Assembly (NCBI GenBank): GCA_013822765.1
Contig: PNKY01000009.1
Location: forward strand, 156,300 to 220,299
Origin: Rhodospirillum sp.
Lineage (GTDB): Bacteria > Pseudomonadota > Alphaproteobacteria > Dongiales > Dongiaceae
DNA length: 64,000 bases
Direction of reading: 5' to 3'
This document shows positions 1-8,922 of this stretch, one piece after another (within the stretch, counting starts at the first letter, position 1; the number at the start of each line of letters is the position of its first letter). The position numbers and the translations under genes were made by a program. The notes beneath the pieces are model-generated. The model had not been told where the DNA came from. It made no database searches and worked only from the letters and a program-made list of their open reading frames with translations.

Positions 1-676
1 CTACGAGCATCTGCGCGAGATCGCCGCGCCGGGAGACAAGGACAAGATCAACCTAGTCTATCACGGTCTCGATTTCGAACGCTTCCCCGAGCCGCCGTTG
101 CACCGGCGCGACCTGAAGGGGCCGCTGCGCATCCTCTCGGTGGGGCGCGCGGTGCCGAAAAAGGGTTTTGCCGACCTGCTGCAGGCGCTGGCACTGCTGC
201 CGAAGGAGGTGGATTGGCGCTTCCACCATATCGGCGGCGGGCCGCTGCTCGACAATCTGAAGAGCCTGGCGGAGACGTTGCAGATCGCGGACTGCGTCAC
301 CTGGCAAGGCTCGGCGCCGCAGGAAACGGTGCTCGAGGCCTATCGCGAGGCCGACATCTTCGTGCTGGCGAGCTGCATCGCGGAGGACGGCGACCGCGAC
401 GGCCTGCCGAACGTGCTGATGGAAGCGCAGAGCCAGAAGCTGGCGGTGGTCGCGACCGACCTGCCCGGCATCGCGGAGCTGGTGGTGTCGGGCGAGACCG
501 GCCTGCTGGTGCCGCCGGGCGCACCGGAGAATCTCTCCGGTGCGCTGCTGCGCCTGATGCGCGACACCGTGCTGCGGCTGCGCCTGGCGGAAGCCGGATA
601 CGAGCGCGTGCGAACCGAGTTCGCGCTGGAGCGCGGCATCGACGACCTGGAGCGCAGGTTCAGGGCGGACCGATGA
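1..676 (+). CDS. Glycosyltransferase, GT4 family (5' end outside window)
   Basis: The reading frame is open from base 2 with no start in view, so about 224 C-terminal residues of a longer protein are present. This part is the nucleotide-sugar-binding half of a GT-B glycosyltransferase. It opens the domain with ILSVGRAVPKKGF and carries the GT4 motif GLPNVLMEAQ followed by TDLPGIAELV and TGLLVPP, where the acidic residue of the E-x7-E element contacts the donor nucleotide. It would transfer a sugar to a glycan or lipid acceptor at the cytoplasmic face. The stop overlaps the next start (ATGA), so it is translationally coupled to a second glycosyltransferase. Acceptor and sugar cannot be told from sequence. 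Confidence 0.88.
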   Translation, partial: YEHLREIAAPGDKDKINLVYHGLDFERFPEPPLHRRDLKGPLRILSVGRAVPKKGFADLLQALALLPKEVDWRFHHIGGGPLLDNLKSLAETLQIADCVTWQGSAPQETVLEAYREADIFVLASCIAEDGDRDGLPNVLMEAQSQKLAVVATDLPGIAELVVSGETGLLVPPGAPENLSGALLRLMRDTVLRLRLAEAGYERVRTEFALERGIDDLERRFRADR

Positions 677-1812
677 CCCGCCTCCTGTTCTTCGCGCCGT
701 TGAAGGCGCCGGATCATCCGACGCCGTCGGGGGATCGCACGATGGGACGGCTGATCGTGCGGGCGCTGAAGCGCGCAGGGTTCGAGGTCGAGCTGGCGAG
801 CCGGCTGCGCACGCGGGTCGCGGGGCCGAATCTCTCGGCGCAATACGCCAAGCGCGACAAGTGCTTCGCGGCGGCGGATCGCTTGGTCGCGCGCGTGCGC
901 GCGCTGCCGAAGGCGCAGCGGCCGCGCGCCTTCTTCGCCTATCACCTCTATTACAAGGCGGTCGACTGGATCGGGCCGCGCGTCGCCGATGCGCTCGACA
1001 TCCCGTACCTGGCGGCGGAAGCGAGCCACGCGCCGAAGCGCGCGCACGACGACTGGGCCTTCAACCACGCCGGCGCGGAGGCGGCGATCCGGCGCGCCGA
1101 CGCGATCTTCTGCCTCAACCCGAGCGACAAGGAGTGCTTGGCGCTGGTGACGGAGAAGCGGCGCCTCGTCGACCTGCCGCCGTTCCTTGATCTCAGGAAG
1201 TTTGCGCCGGCGGTGCCGGATCGCGCTGCGGCACGCGCAATGCTGGCGAAGCAGGCGAAGATCTACGGTGCTGCGCCGTGGCTGCTCGCGGTCGGCATGA
1301 TGCGCGCGGGCGACAAGCTCGCCTCCTATCGCGTGCTCGCCGAATCCTTGCAGCGTGCGAAGTTGAAGCGGCCCGTCTTGCTGATCGCCGGCGATGGCGA
1401 GGCCAAGCGCGATGTGAAGCGGGCCTTTGCCGATGCGCCGTGTCGCGTGGAATTTCTGGGAAAGATCGCGCCAGACGAGTTGGCGCCGCTGTATGCCGCC
1501 GCCGACCTGTTGGTCTGGCCGGCGATCAACGAGGCGTTCGGCATGGCGTTGCTGGAGGCGCAGGCCTGCGCGCTGCCGGTGCTCGCCGGCGCGTTCGGCG
1601 GCGTCGCCGGCATCGTCGCGGACGGCAAGACCGGGTTCCTCACCGCGCCGGGCGACGTCAAGGACTTCGCCCTGGGCCTGAAGCGCGCGCTGGCGAGCGA
1701 CCTGCCCGCCCTCGGCCGTGCAGCGCGGCGCAAGGTGGAGCGGCGGCACGATATCGCGGCGGCCTCCGAGACCTTTGCGCGCGTGCTCGGCAAGCTGGGG
1801 GTCAAGCCATGA
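673..1812 (+). CDS. Glycosyltransferase, GT4 family
   Basis: A 379-residue GT-B glycosyltransferase. The start is the ATG that overlaps the upstream stop by 4 bases. The N-terminal half opens with MTRLLFFAPLKAPDHPTPSGDRTMGR, a Rossmann strand plus a Gly-rich turn typical of the acceptor domain. The C-terminal half has LLAVGMMRAGDK, VLLIAGDGE, VEFLGKI and the donor-site motif NEAFGMALLEAQACALPV. It ends by overlapping the next gene (ATGA). With the preceding gene it forms a pair of dissimilar GT4 enzymes, suggesting consecutive sugar additions on one glycan. Substrates are unknown. Confidence 0.9.
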   Translation: MTRLLFFAPLKAPDHPTPSGDRTMGRLIVRALKRAGFEVELASRLRTRVAGPNLSAQYAKRDKCFAAADRLVARVRALPKAQRPRAFFAYHLYYKAVDWIGPRVADALDIPYLAAEASHAPKRAHDDWAFNHAGAEAAIRRADAIFCLNPSDKECLALVTEKRRLVDLPPFLDLRKFAPAVPDRAAARAMLAKQAKIYGAAPWLLAVGMMRAGDKLASYRVLAESLQRAKLKRPVLLIAGDGEAKRDVKRAFADAPCRVEFLGKIAPDELAPLYAAADLLVWPAINEAFGMALLEAQACALPVLAGAFGGVAGIVADGKTGFLTAPGDVKDFALGLKRALASDLPALGRAARRKVERRHDIAAASETFARVLGKLGVKP

Positions 1813-2399
1813 CCCTGATCGTCGCGCTGCGCCATGCGCCGACCGCGTGGAATCGCGACCGGCGGCTGCAGGGCCGCACCGACGTGGCGCTCGACGAGGA
1901 GGGCGTCGCGGTCGCCGCGCGCTGGCGCATCGAACCGGATTGGGCCGGCTATCGCATTCTGTCGAGCCCGCTGCAGCGCGCGCGCATGACGGCGGCGATC
2001 CTGTTCCCCGACGCGGAGATCGGCATCGACCGGCGGTTGATCGAGATGGATTTCGGCACGTGGGAGGGCAAGCGCCTGGCGGAGCTGCGCGCCGACCCGA
2101 CGGAAGACGCCGTGGCGCGCGAGGACCTGGGCCTCGATTTCAAGGCGCCGGAGGGCGAGTCCCCGCGTGAGGTGCAGGCGCGCATCCAGCCGCTGCTGGC
2201 GCGGCTGGCGGAGCTCGAGCGGCCGACCGTGCTGGTCACCCACAAGGCCGTGATCCGCGCCCTCTATGCCTTGGCCAGCGGCTGGGCCATGATCGGCAAA
2301 CCGCCCGCCAAGCTGCGGCCGAACTGCGCGCAGCTGTTCCGGCTGGCCGGAGATGGAACGCCGGCGGTGGAGCGGATGAATGTGAGTTTGGAGGCGTGA
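1809..2399 (+). CDS. Histidine phosphatase family protein
   Basis: A 196-residue member of the histidine phosphatase (phosphoglycerate mutase-like) superfamily. The phosphorylated histidine is H9 in LRHAPTAWN, a variant of the usual RHG motif with Ala in place of Gly. The other catalytic elements are visible: SSPLQRARMTA (second Arg), the acidic LIEMDFGTWEG, and VLVTHKAVIRAL (second His). It starts on the ATG overlapping the preceding glycosyltransferase stop. In this context it may dephosphorylate a sugar phosphate or nucleotide product of glycan synthesis, but the superfamily is too broad to name a substrate. Confidence 0.88.
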   Translation: MTLIVALRHAPTAWNRDRRLQGRTDVALDEEGVAVAARWRIEPDWAGYRILSSPLQRARMTAAILFPDAEIGIDRRLIEMDFGTWEGKRLAELRADPTEDAVAREDLGLDFKAPEGESPREVQARIQPLLARLAELERPTVLVTHKAVIRALYALASGWAMIGKPPAKLRPNCAQLFRLAGDGTPAVERMNVSLEA

Positions 2400-2437
2400 T
2401 GACTGATCGGATGATGCGCGGGCGGACCTGCAATTCT

Positions 2438-2541
2438 CCGTCATCCCAAGGCTTGGCCTTGGGATCCACGAGTTGGCCTGCCGCGATCAGGTCTTGCACG
2501 TCGAAACTCGTGGATGGCAAGGCCAAGCCTTGCCATGACGG
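2438..2541. repeat. Palindromic intergenic repeat with two covarying hairpins
   Basis: Two 37-base arms (2438-2474 and 2505-2541) are inverted copies of each other, 33 of 37 matching, around a 30-base centre. Each arm contains its own 8-bp hairpin with a 3-base loop (2445-2463 and 2516-2534). The four mismatches between arms are two compensating pair swaps: CCCAAGGC/GCCTTGGG on the left against GGCAAGGC/GCCTTGCC on the right. Pairing is thus preserved although sequence differs. It lies between the phosphatase stop and the next gene, which starts 34 bases after it. Degenerate partial copies occur at 24143-24161 and 29222-29240, so this looks like a dispersed REP-like element. Confidence 0.8.
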
Positions 2542-2574
2542 TATAAAGAGCGAGTGAAAGAGGCTGCGCCGAGT

Positions 2575-3741
2575 ATGACCTCCCCCCGCGTCTTCTTCTA
2601 CGTGCAGCATCTGCTCGGCATCGGGCATCTCAAGCGCGCGGCGGCGATTGCGCGGGCGCTGGTTGAAGCCGGAGCCGAGGTCGACTTCGTGCTCGGCGGC
2701 GCGCCGGTCGCGGGGATCGCGCCGCCAGGCGCGCGGGTGGTGCAGCTGCCGCCGGCGATCGCGTCGGATGCGCAATTCACCAACCTGCTCGACGAGCACG
2801 GCGACAAGGTCGACGAGCGCTGGAAGGTCAAGCGCAAGCAGGCGCTGCTCGATGCGTTCGAAGCGGCCAAGCCGGATATCGTGCTGCTGGAGATGTATCC
2901 GTTCGGGCGCCGGCAGTTCCGCTTCGAGCTGCTGCCGCTGCTGGACCTCGCGGCTGCGCCGTTCCCCAAGCCCGTGGTCGCGGTCTCGGTGCGCGACATC
3001 CTGGTGGACAAGGGCCGCATGGACCGCGCGCGCGAAGCGGCCGACATCATCAACCAGCACGTCGACCACGTGCTGGTGCATGGCGATCCCAACCTGACGC
3101 GGCTCGATCTCACATTTCCGCTGGCAGCCGACATCGCGCACAAGCTCAGCTACACCGGCTTCGTGGTGGAGCGGCCGCCCGTGGTTCCTGGCACGGCCGA
3201 TGCCCTGGACGATCGCGACGATGGCGAGATCCTGGTGTCCGCCGGCGGCGGCGCGGTCGGTTTTCCGCTGCTGGCGGCGGCGATCCGCGCCAAGAAGCTG
3301 ACGCGCCACCGCCACCGGCGCTGGCGGATCGTGACCGGCGCCAACCTGCCGGCAGCGGAGCGCGCACAACTGGACAAGCTCGCGGCCGGCGATCCCGACA
3401 TCGCAATCGAAGGTTTCCGCAACGATTTCGCCCGGCTGCTCGCCGCCTGCCATCTGTCGATCTCGCAGGGTGGCTACAACACGGTGATGGAATTGATCGC
3501 GACCCGCTGCCCCTCGGTGGTGGTGCCGTTCGCGGAAGGCGGCGAGAGCGAGCAGACCTTGCGTGCGCGCATGCTGGTGGAGCGGCAGGTCCTGAGCATG
3601 GTCGATCCGGAGTTCCTGACCGCGGGCACGCTGGCGGCGGCGATCGACGGCGCGCGGCCGCCGGCGGAGCTGGCGCTCAACCTGGATGGCGCCCGGCAAA
3701 GCGCGGCACAGCTGATCGGCGCCTGGAAGCAGCGGCGATGA
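2575..3741 (+). CDS. MurG-like glycosyltransferase (COG4671 type)
   Basis: About 388 residues. It begins with a GT-B acceptor-domain signature (FFYVQHLLGIGHLKRAAAIARAL, shown at residues 6-28) and has the GT28-like C-terminal donor site ISQGGYNTVMELIATRCPSVVVPF, followed by EQTLRARML. This matches the predicted glycosyltransferases of the COG4671 group, related to MurG. The ATG at 2575 is preferred because AAAGAGG lies about 11 bases upstream and the protein then opens directly on the first beta strand; a GTG at 2554 would add seven residues. It overlaps the following deacetylase by 4 bases, pointing to joint action on one glycan. Confidence 0.85.
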   Translation: MTSPRVFFYVQHLLGIGHLKRAAAIARALVEAGAEVDFVLGGAPVAGIAPPGARVVQLPPAIASDAQFTNLLDEHGDKVDERWKVKRKQALLDAFEAAKPDIVLLEMYPFGRRQFRFELLPLLDLAAAPFPKPVVAVSVRDILVDKGRMDRAREAADIINQHVDHVLVHGDPNLTRLDLTFPLAADIAHKLSYTGFVVERPPVVPGTADALDDRDDGEILVSAGGGAVGFPLLAAAIRAKKLTRHRHRRWRIVTGANLPAAERAQLDKLAAGDPDIAIEGFRNDFARLLAACHLSISQGGYNTVMELIATRCPSVVVPFAEGGESEQTLRARMLVERQVLSMVDPEFLTAGTLAAAIDGARPPAELALNLDGARQSAAQLIGAWKQRR

Positions 3742-4508
3742 GCAGCTGGGAGGCGTTGGGGCGCGAGTGCGACGCCTGGCAAGCCGCTTGGGAGACAGGT
3801 GGCCGCCCGGTCGAACTGTGGTGGCGCGACGATGATGCGGTCGCCGACACCGATGCCCTGCGCCGCCTGCTCGCGCGCCGGACCGTTCCCGTCGCCCTGG
3901 CGGTGATCCCGGCGCGCCTGGAGCCGAGCCTGCCGGCGCTGCTGAAAAGTCACGGATCGGTCAGCATTCTGCAACATGGGTTCGACCATCAGAACCGCGC
4001 GCCGGCCGGCGCCAAGAAGTCCGAGTTTCCGGCGACCCGAAACTGGCCGGAGATCGCCGAGACCTTGGCGCAGGGCCGCGACCGGCTGGCGAATGCGTTC
4101 GGTCGGCAGTTGGTGCCCGTTTTGACGCCGCCCTGGAACCGGATCGATCCCGGTCACGCCGACCAATTGGGACAATTGGGATATCGCGGCCTCAGCACCT
4201 ATCTGCCGCGGAAGGAACCAACAGTCGCAGGCGTCACCCAGGTCAACACCCATGTCGACGTGATCGATTGGCACGGGACCCGCGGTTTCCTGGGGTTAGC
4301 GGCGACCCTTCAGCTGCTGGTGCAGCATTTGGCGGCTAAGCGCTTGGGCCAGGCCGATCCTGCCGAACCAACGGGTCTGTTGACGCATCATCTGGTCCAT
4401 GACACAGAAACGGAGGAATTTCTGGGAGCGCTGCTGGATTGGTGCGCCAAAAGGCCAGTTATAAAATGGCAAAACGCGGCTGATCTGTTTCCGGGAGCAG
4501 AGAGTTAA
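3738..4508 (+). CDS. Polysaccharide deacetylase (NodB-like) family protein
   Basis: A 256-residue carbohydrate esterase-like protein. The first motif is WWRDDDAV (Asp31-33), giving the catalytic base and a metal ligand. QHGFDHQN supplies the zinc histidines H80 and H84, LTPPWNR (residues 130-135) is the active-site groove motif, and LLTHHLVHD near residue 217 is the last conserved motif. There is no signal peptide, so the enzyme is probably cytoplasmic, which is unusual for peptidoglycan deacetylases but suits action on a lipid- or nucleotide-linked glycan made by the neighbouring glycosyltransferases. The start overlaps the preceding stop (ATGA) and the next gene follows without a gap. Confidence 0.85.
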   Translation: MSSWEALGRECDAWQAAWETGGRPVELWWRDDDAVADTDALRRLLARRTVPVALAVIPARLEPSLPALLKSHGSVSILQHGFDHQNRAPAGAKKSEFPATRNWPEIAETLAQGRDRLANAFGRQLVPVLTPPWNRIDPGHADQLGQLGYRGLSTYLPRKEPTVAGVTQVNTHVDVIDWHGTRGFLGLAATLQLLVQHLAAKRLGQADPAEPTGLLTHHLVHDTETEEFLGALLDWCAKRPVIKWQNAADLFPGAES

Positions 4509-5000
4509 ATGACTGAGCTGAGATACCCGTTCTCGGCCCTCTTCTGGGACTATGCCCGAGGGATCGCGGGGACTGTCCTCTGTTTTGTGATCCTCGTCAC
4601 AATCGAATGGCATAATCAGTTGCCGTGGCTTTTCGTGGGATTGACCGTCTTGTTCGCCATCTACACGATGACCACCATCGCGAAGAATGTGGCGCGTTTC
4701 CGCGTGTCGGAAGAGGGGATCGAATGCGGGGGCTTCCGGAAGCAGTCCATTCGCTGGGGCGACCTCAGCGAGCTGGGGCTGCGCTATTATCCGACCTCGC
4801 GCAGCCGCAAGAAGGGCTGGATGACCTTGAGCCTCAAGGCCAGGGCAAGCCGCGGCGGCCCGGCCAGCCTCAAGATCGAATCCAACCTGCCCGGCTTCAC
4901 CGAGATCGCGACCCGCGCCGCCTGGGCCGCCAAGGAAAACAAACTCATGGTGGACCGGGTGACGGCGGACAACCTGGCCGCGCTCGGCGTCTCGGCGTGA
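4509..5000 (+). CDS. Small membrane protein with PH-like C-terminal part
   Basis: A 163-residue protein starting immediately after the deacetylase stop. Two hydrophobic segments lie at about residues 18-33 and 39-57, followed by a soluble, beta-rich part (FRVSEEGIECGGFRKQSIRWGDLSELGLRYY) that resembles bacterial PH-like domains of membrane proteins, with a basic SRSRKKGW stretch. No enzymatic motif is visible. Its tight position between the deacetylase and the ABC transporter suggests an accessory role at the membrane for the same pathway. Family assignment is tentative. Confidence 0.7.
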   Translation: MTELRYPFSALFWDYARGIAGTVLCFVILVTIEWHNQLPWLFVGLTVLFAIYTMTTIAKNVARFRVSEEGIECGGFRKQSIRWGDLSELGLRYYPTSRSRKKGWMTLSLKARASRGGPASLKIESNLPGFTEIATRAAWAAKENKLMVDRVTADNLAALGVSA

Positions 5001-5017
5001 CCGGCGGACGCTAGCCA

Positions 5018-6994
5018 ATGGACCAGCCCGTGCCGCAGCGTCCCGATGCATCACCCGGAAATCCTGGGCCCGGAACTTCCGGCGATCCGATGGCCGGCAG
5101 CCTGCTCGCGGTGCGCGGCCTCAAGATCGCGTTCGATCTCGACACCGGCGTGCTGGAGGCGGTGCGCGGCATCGATTTCCGCGTGCCGCACGGCAAGACG
5201 GTGGCGCTGGTCGGCGAGTCCGGATCGGGCAAGTCGGTGGTAGCCCAGGCCATCATGGGCATCCTGCCCAAGATCGCGCGCATCTCCGCAGGGCAGATCC
5301 TGTTCGATCGCCCGGGGAGCGCCAATGGCGCGCAGAACGGCAATGGCGCCGGCCTCATCGACATCGCGCAGCAGCCGCGCAACGGCCCGGTGATGCGCTC
5401 GATCCGCGGCGGCGCGATCTCCATCATCTTCCAGGAGCCGATGACCTCGCTGTCGCCGGTCCACACTATCGGCGACCAGGTCGGCGAGGCGCTCCAGCTG
5501 CATCGCAAGGTTTCCGGCCGCGAGGCCAAGCAGCTGGTGATCGACATGCTGCGGCTGGTCGGCTTCCCCGATCCGCAGCGCGGCTTCAAGACCTATCCGT
5601 TCGAGCTGTCGGGCGGCCTGCGCCAGCGCGCGATGATCGCGATGGCGCTGATCTGCCGGCCCACGCTGCTGATCGCCGATGAACCGACCACCGCGCTCGA
5701 TGTTACCATTCAGGCCCAGATCCTGAAGCTGATGATCGACCTGCAGCAGGAGCTGCAGATGGCGCTGCTGCTGATCACCCACGACCTGGGCGTGGTCGCC
5801 AACGTCGCAGACGAGATCGTCGTCATGTACCACGGCGAGGTCATGGAATCCGGCACCATGGACGATCTGTTCCAGGCGCCGGAGCATCCCTATCTGCAGG
5901 CGCTGCTGCGCGCGGTGCCGCGCTTCGGCATGGAGCCCGGCGAGCGGCTGACGCCGATCCGCGAGATCGCGATCACCGAAGGCAAGATGTTCGCGGAGAA
6001 GAACCCGTGGCCGGAAGGCGCCGGCCTCGGCACCCCGCTGCTGCTGGTGGAGAATGTCAGCAAGAGCTTCGCGATCCGCAAGGGCGGCTTCTTCGGCGGC
6101 GAGGAGAAGCAGGTGCTGGCGGTGGACGACGTCAGCTTCGAGGTGAAGCGCGGCGAATGCCTGGGGCTGGTCGGCGAATCCGGCTGCGGCAAGACCACCT
6201 TGTCCAAGATCATCATGCGCGCGCTGACGCCGGACGCCGGGCGCATCCTGTTCAACGAGGGCTCGCAGCTGACCGAGACGCTGAAGCTGAAGGGCGACGC
6301 GCTGCAGGAGTTCCGCAAGCGCATCCAGTTCGTGTTCCAGGATCCGATGGGGTCGCTCAACCCGCGCATGTCGGTCTACGACATCATCACCGAGCCGCTG
6401 GTGATCCACGGCATCGGCAACGCGAAAGAGCGCGAGACGGTCGCCAAGGAGTTGATGGCGCTGGTCGGGCTCGACATGCGCCATCTCCGGCGCTATCCGC
6501 ACAGCTTCTCCGGCGGCCAACGCCAGCGCATCGGCATCGCGCGGGCGCTGGCCCTCAGGCCCGACATCGTGATCTGCGACGAGCCGGTCTCGGCGCTCGA
6601 CGTCTCGATCCAGGCGCAGATCCTGAACCTGCTCAAGGACTTGCAGACCAAGCTGGGCCTTACCTACATCTTCGTTTCGCACAACCTGGCGGTGGTCGAA
6701 TACATCGCCGACCGCATCATGGTGATGTGCGCCGGGCGCCTGGTCGAGATGGCGCCCGCCGACCGGTTGTTCCAGAACCCGGTCCATCCTTATACTCGGG
6801 CTCTGCTGGCGGCCGTGCCCGATCCATCCTTGACCTGCCGGCTCAACTTCGACCGATTGATGGAGGGCAAGGCCTCCACTCCGTCGGCCTGGCCGGCGCC
6901 CTTTACCATCGACCCGGATCGCCGGCCGGGTATGGTGGAAGTGTATGACGGACATTGGGTCCGCGCCGGAATCGACGTCAGGAGCGCAACATGA
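5018..6994 (+). CDS. Fused double ATPase of a peptide/oligosaccharide ABC importer
   Basis: 658 residues with two complete ABC domains, equivalent to DppD and DppF joined in one chain. Domain 1 has Walker A GESGSGKS, signature LSGGLRQR and Walker [13 protein letters not shown]. Domain 2 starts near residue 340 with Walker [10 protein letters not shown], signature FSGGQRQR and Walker [12 protein letters not shown]. Each is followed by the HPY(L/T)(Q/R)ALL element of the oligopeptide-transporter ATPase family. It energises import through the two permeases downstream. It overlaps the binding-protein gene by 4 bases. The start at 5018 is the first ATG; one at 5090 would remove a poorly conserved Pro-rich leader. 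Confidence 0.93.
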   Translation: MDQPVPQRPDASPGNPGPGTSGDPMAGSLLAVRGLKIAFDLDTGVLEAVRGIDFRVPHGKTVALVGESGSGKSVVAQAIMGILPKIARISAGQILFDRPGSANGAQNGNGAGLIDIAQQPRNGPVMRSIRGGAISIIFQEPMTSLSPVHTIGDQVGEALQLHRKVSGREAKQLVIDMLRLVGFPDPQRGFKTYPFELSGGLRQRAMIAMALICRPTLLIADEPTTALDVTIQAQILKLMIDLQQELQMALLLITHDLGVVANVADEIVVMYHGEVMESGTMDDLFQAPEHPYLQALLRAVPRFGMEPGERLTPIREIAITEGKMFAEKNPWPEGAGLGTPLLLVENVSKSFAIRKGGFFGGEEKQVLAVDDVSFEVKRGECLGLVGESGCGKTTLSKIIMRALTPDAGRILFNEGSQLTETLKLKGDALQEFRKRIQFVFQDPMGSLNPRMSVYDIITEPLVIHGIGNAKERETVAKELMALVGLDMRHLRRYPHSFSGGQRQRIGIARALALRPDIVICDEPVSALDVSIQAQILNLLKDLQTKLGLTYIFVSHNLAVVEYIADRIMVMCAGRLVEMAPADRLFQNPVHPYTRALLAAVPDPSLTCRLNFDRLMEGKASTPSAWPAPFTIDPDRRPGMVEVYDGHWVRAGIDVRSAT

Positions 6995-8910
6995 AACGCC
7001 GGGACTTTCTGTTGACCAGCTTGGGCGCGGGCCTCGTGCTTGGCGCGCCCTCCGCCTTTGCCGATTTCATCGGGTCGCCCTACTTCAAGGACGCCGAAGC
7101 GAAGGGCGACTTGCCGCCAGTGGCGGAACGCCTACCGAAAAATCCGGCGGTGGCCAAGATGCCGGAGCTCGGCCAGCAAGGCGGCGAGCTGCGTATGCTG
7201 ATGGCGAACCCCAAGGATACCCGCATCCTGGTCGCTTACTCCTACGCACGCCTGGTCTGCTACGACCACGAATACAAGCTGGCGCCGGATATCTGCGAGA
7301 GCTTCACGGTGGACGAGGGCCGCATCTTCACCTTCAAGCTGCGCGAGGGCCACAAATGGTCCGACGGCGAGCCCTTCACCTCCGAGGCGTTCCGCTATTT
7401 CTGGGAAGACATCGCGAACAACGAGGAATTGATGCCAACCGGCGTGCCGACGTCCCTGAAGGTTGACGGCCAGCCGGCAAAGGTCGAGTTCCCCGATCCG
7501 CTGACCGTGCGCTATACGTGGGCCAAGCCAAACGCCGAGTTCCTGCCGCAGCTGGCGGGCGCCTCGCCGCTGTTCATCTTCCGGCCCGGCCACTACCTCA
7601 AGAAGTTCCACAAGAAATACGCCGACGCGGCCAAGCTCGAGGAAGCGGTCAAGGATTCCGGCCAGCCGAGCTGGGCGGCGCTGCATAACCGCCGCGACAA
7701 CCAGTACCGCAACGACAATCCGAAGTTGCCGACGCTCGACCCGTGGGTGCTGCAGAACAAGCCGCCGGCGGAGCGCTTCGTGTTCGCGCGCAACCCGTAC
7801 TACTACCGCGTCGACGAGAAGGGCCAGCAGCTGCCCTACGCCGACCAGGTGGTGTTCAATATCTCGGATTCGAAGCTGATCCCGGCCAAGGCCACGGACG
7901 ATTCGGACCTGCAGGCACGCAACATCCGGTTCGACAACTACACCTTCCTCAAGGAGAAAGAGGACAAGCAGCAGAAGGTCTGGGTGCGCCTGTGGGACGA
8001 CGGGCGCGGCAACAAGCTGTCGCTGTGCCCCAACCTCACCACCAACGACGTGGTGTGGCGCGGAGTCCTGCGCGACGTCAGATGCCGGCGGGCCCTATCG
8101 ATGGCGATCGACCGCGACGAGATCAACCAGGCGATCTATTTCGGCCTCGGCATTCCCAGCAACAACACGGTGCTGCCCTTCAGCCCGCTCTATAAGCCGG
8201 AGTACACCACGACCTGGGCGACCACCAACATCGACCAGGCCAACCAGCTGCTGGACGAGATGGGACTCAGCAAGCGCGGCGACGACAATATCCGCCTGCT
8301 GCCGGACGGCAAGCCGATGATCATCATCGTCGACACCGCGGGCGAAAGCACGGAAGAGACCGACGTGCTGCAGCTGGTGCGCGATTCGTGGAAGAAGATC
8401 GGCGTCGATATGTTCACCAAGCCGTCGGAGCTCGAGGTCTTCCGCAACCGCGTGTTCGCGGGCGACTCCATCATGTCGGTGTGGACCGGCATGGACAACG
8501 GCTTCCCCAGCGCGGACATGAGCCCATGGGAGTTCACCCCCACCAGCCAGCAGCAGCTGCAGTGGGCGAAATGGGGTCAGTTCCACGAGACTTCGGGCGA
8601 GTCAGGCGAGAAGGTCGACCTGCCGGAGGCGCAGCAGCTGTTCGACCTGATGAACGAATGGCGCGCGGCTCTCGATACCGACAGCCGCACTAAGATCTGG
8701 GAACAGATCCTCGCGATCTGGACCGACCAGGTCTATACCATCGGTACCGTTGCCAATGTGCCGCAGCCGGTGGTGGTGAACCGCCACGTGCACAACGTAC
8801 CGGAGAAGGCGATCTGGTCATGGGAGCCGGGCGCGCAGTTCGGCGTCTACAAGCCGGATACCTTCTGGCTGGACGAGCAGCGGCCCTTGAGCACGGTCGC
8901 CGAACAGTAA
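6991..8910 (+). CDS. ABC importer substrate-binding protein, family 5
   Basis: 639 residues. The ATG at 6991 overlaps the ATPase stop and has AGGAGC upstream at about 6980. It begins [18 protein letters not shown] and continues to a probable cleavage near AFADF, a Tat-type signal (RRDFLLT). The mature protein shows family-5 (DppA/OppA) features: LAPDICESFTVDEGRIFTFKLREGHKWSDGEPF, then VRCRRALSMAIDRDEINQ. It is about 100 residues longer than typical DppA. Substrate is unknown; co-transcription with glycan enzymes argues for a glycan-derived oligosaccharide or glycopeptide as much as for a peptide. Confidence 0.92.
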   Translation: MKRRDFLLTSLGAGLVLGAPSAFADFIGSPYFKDAEAKGDLPPVAERLPKNPAVAKMPELGQQGGELRMLMANPKDTRILVAYSYARLVCYDHEYKLAPDICESFTVDEGRIFTFKLREGHKWSDGEPFTSEAFRYFWEDIANNEELMPTGVPTSLKVDGQPAKVEFPDPLTVRYTWAKPNAEFLPQLAGASPLFIFRPGHYLKKFHKKYADAAKLEEAVKDSGQPSWAALHNRRDNQYRNDNPKLPTLDPWVLQNKPPAERFVFARNPYYYRVDEKGQQLPYADQVVFNISDSKLIPAKATDDSDLQARNIRFDNYTFLKEKEDKQQKVWVRLWDDGRGNKLSLCPNLTTNDVVWRGVLRDVRCRRALSMAIDRDEINQAIYFGLGIPSNNTVLPFSPLYKPEYTTTWATTNIDQANQLLDEMGLSKRGDDNIRLLPDGKPMIIIVDTAGESTEETDVLQLVRDSWKKIGVDMFTKPSELEVFRNRVFAGDSIMSVWTGMDNGFPSADMSPWEFTPTSQQQLQWAKWGQFHETSGESGEKVDLPEAQQLFDLMNEWRAALDTDSRTKIWEQILAIWTDQVYTIGTVANVPQPVVVNRHVHNVPEKAIWSWEPGAQFGVYKPDTFWLDEQRPLSTVAEQ

Positions 8911-8922
8911 TATCTGGTCAGC

